The notes under the pieces: model-generated
Database searches by the model: none
The model's input: only the letters and a program-made list of their open reading frames with translations
What the model was told of the DNA's origin: nothing
From: DASYML01 sp036399835
GTDB lineage: Bacteria > Acidobacteriota > Blastocatellia > Pyrinomonadales > Pyrinomonadaceae
NCBI GenBank assembly: GCA_036399835.1
Contig: DASWMI010000012.1
Coordinates: 1-13,412, forward strand
Reading direction: 5' to 3'
Length of the DNA stretch: 13,412 nt
Made by a program: the position numbers and the translations under genes
In this document: piece after piece, positions 13,091 through 13,412 of the stretch
Layout: every line of letters starts with the position of its first letter
How positions within the stretch are numbered: position 1 is the stretch's first letter

Positions 13091-13412
13091 TTACTGGTTC
13101 GTGTTGCCACCCATGTTCATATTGGACATGTTGGCGTTGCTGTTGCCGCTCGTGCTGCGCGCGCGACGACCGCGACGGCCACGGCGTCCGCGGCGAGTGC
13201 CAGTTGTCGTAGTGGCGCTCGTGCCGCAGCCGGACATATCGCCCGTAGTGGTATTGCCGGACATATCACCGCTCGTGCTGGCGTCGCCGGTGGTGCCTGT
13301 CATATCGGTTGTGGCGCGGCCACGACGGCCACGGCGTCCGCGTCGGCCACCACCGCCGCCCATGTTCGAGTTGAACGTAAACCTGTTCATCGCGCCCAGC
13401 GACGGTGTCATG
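13091..13412 (-). CDS. Arg-Gly / Thr-Ser-Gly repeat protein, possibly 5'-truncated by the window edge
   Basis: A low-complexity reading frame of at least 106 residues. An ATG at 13411 may be internal, because the frame reaches the window edge. Two Arg-Gly blocks, GGRRGRRGRRGR (21-32) and RRGRRGRRGRRAR (73-85), flank a Thr/Ser/Gly/Asp segment with repeated GDMSG units (48-52, 57-61) and one Cys. The tail is Asn/Ser/Met-rich (NANMSNMNMGGNTNQ). The two Arg-Gly blocks share an identical 20-bp DNA segment (13173-13192 and 13323-13342) exactly 150 bases, or 50 codons, apart, so a repeat unit was duplicated in frame. I do not recognise a family. It could be the tail of a larger secreted or RNA-binding protein. 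Composition makes the frame assignment less sure than usual, but this frame alone gives regular repeats. Confidence 0.55.
   Translation of the reverse strand, partial: MTPSLGAMNRFTFNSNMGGGGGRRGRRGRRGRATTDMTGTTGDASTSGDMSGNTTTGDMSGCGTSATTTTGTRRGRRGRRGRRARSTSGNSNANMSNMNMGGNTNQ

Noticed and set aside
1..13412. CRISPR array, insertion sequence, rRNA or prophage
   Set aside because: No regularly spaced repeats, no transposase or integrase frame and no conserved rRNA segments were seen; the palindromes differ in sequence and are too few to be an array.

Overview
The window reads as a chromosomal segment of a Gram-negative-type, aerobic, heterotrophic bacterium with moderately high GC. The mix of Flp pilins with a sigma-54 activator, an FtsB/DivIC-like protein, a split B12-dependent acyl-CoA mutase, stand-alone AtuA modules and repetitive intergenic DNA would fit Acidobacteriota (for example Blastocatellia). 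That assignment is inference from gene content only; there is no rRNA or other taxonomic marker here.

Layout. Bases 25-2824 (all minus strand) form a pilus module: a sigma-54-dependent activator (1268-2824), then a 422-base intergenic stretch holding a nested hairpin terminator, a dyad that could be an activator site and a -24/-12 promoter, then a small two-helix membrane protein (564-845) and two near-identical Flp-type pilins (304-459, 25-189). Bases 2825-3574 are non-coding: a minus-strand promoter with a palindrome in its spacer, a plus-strand promoter and a terminator that may bound a small RNA or leader. An FtsB/DivIC-like division protein (3575-3991, TTG start) follows.

Bases 4181-7066 (plus) are an acyl-CoA operon: promoter, large mutase subunit (4290-5972), separate cobalamin-binding subunit (6045-6449), and a short crotonase-fold protein overlapping it by 4 bases (6446-7066). 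The large subunit belongs to the methylmalonyl-CoA mutase family, but its substrate-pocket residues are those of isobutyryl-CoA mutase. Convergent to it, on the minus strand, lie an enoyl-CoA hydratase-like gene (7146-7916), an epoxide-hydrolase-type alpha/beta hydrolase (7933-8856), the small C-terminal AtuA module (8923-9276) and, beyond a plus-strand gene, a Nudix hydrolase (10877-11488) and the large AtuA module (11485-12852). Together they suggest breakdown of branched-chain or isoprenoid-like acyl-CoAs. The plus-strand gene between the two AtuA halves (9543-10790) encodes a secreted, cysteine-rich, probably metal-binding protein with an Arg-rich tail. The window ends in a low-complexity Arg-Gly repeat protein (13091-13411).

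Two signals run across gene boundaries. First, three intergenic palindromes of similar design but unrelated sequence (5972-6028, 8879-8935, 12868-12939) each sit 15-22 bases before the start codon of a gene that lacks a Shine-Dalgarno sequence and has a pyrimidine- or U-rich leader. Second, the word TGGWCCA occurs 16 times on a hand count where about two would be expected, in several reading frames and on both strands, and most copies extend to CTGGACCA.
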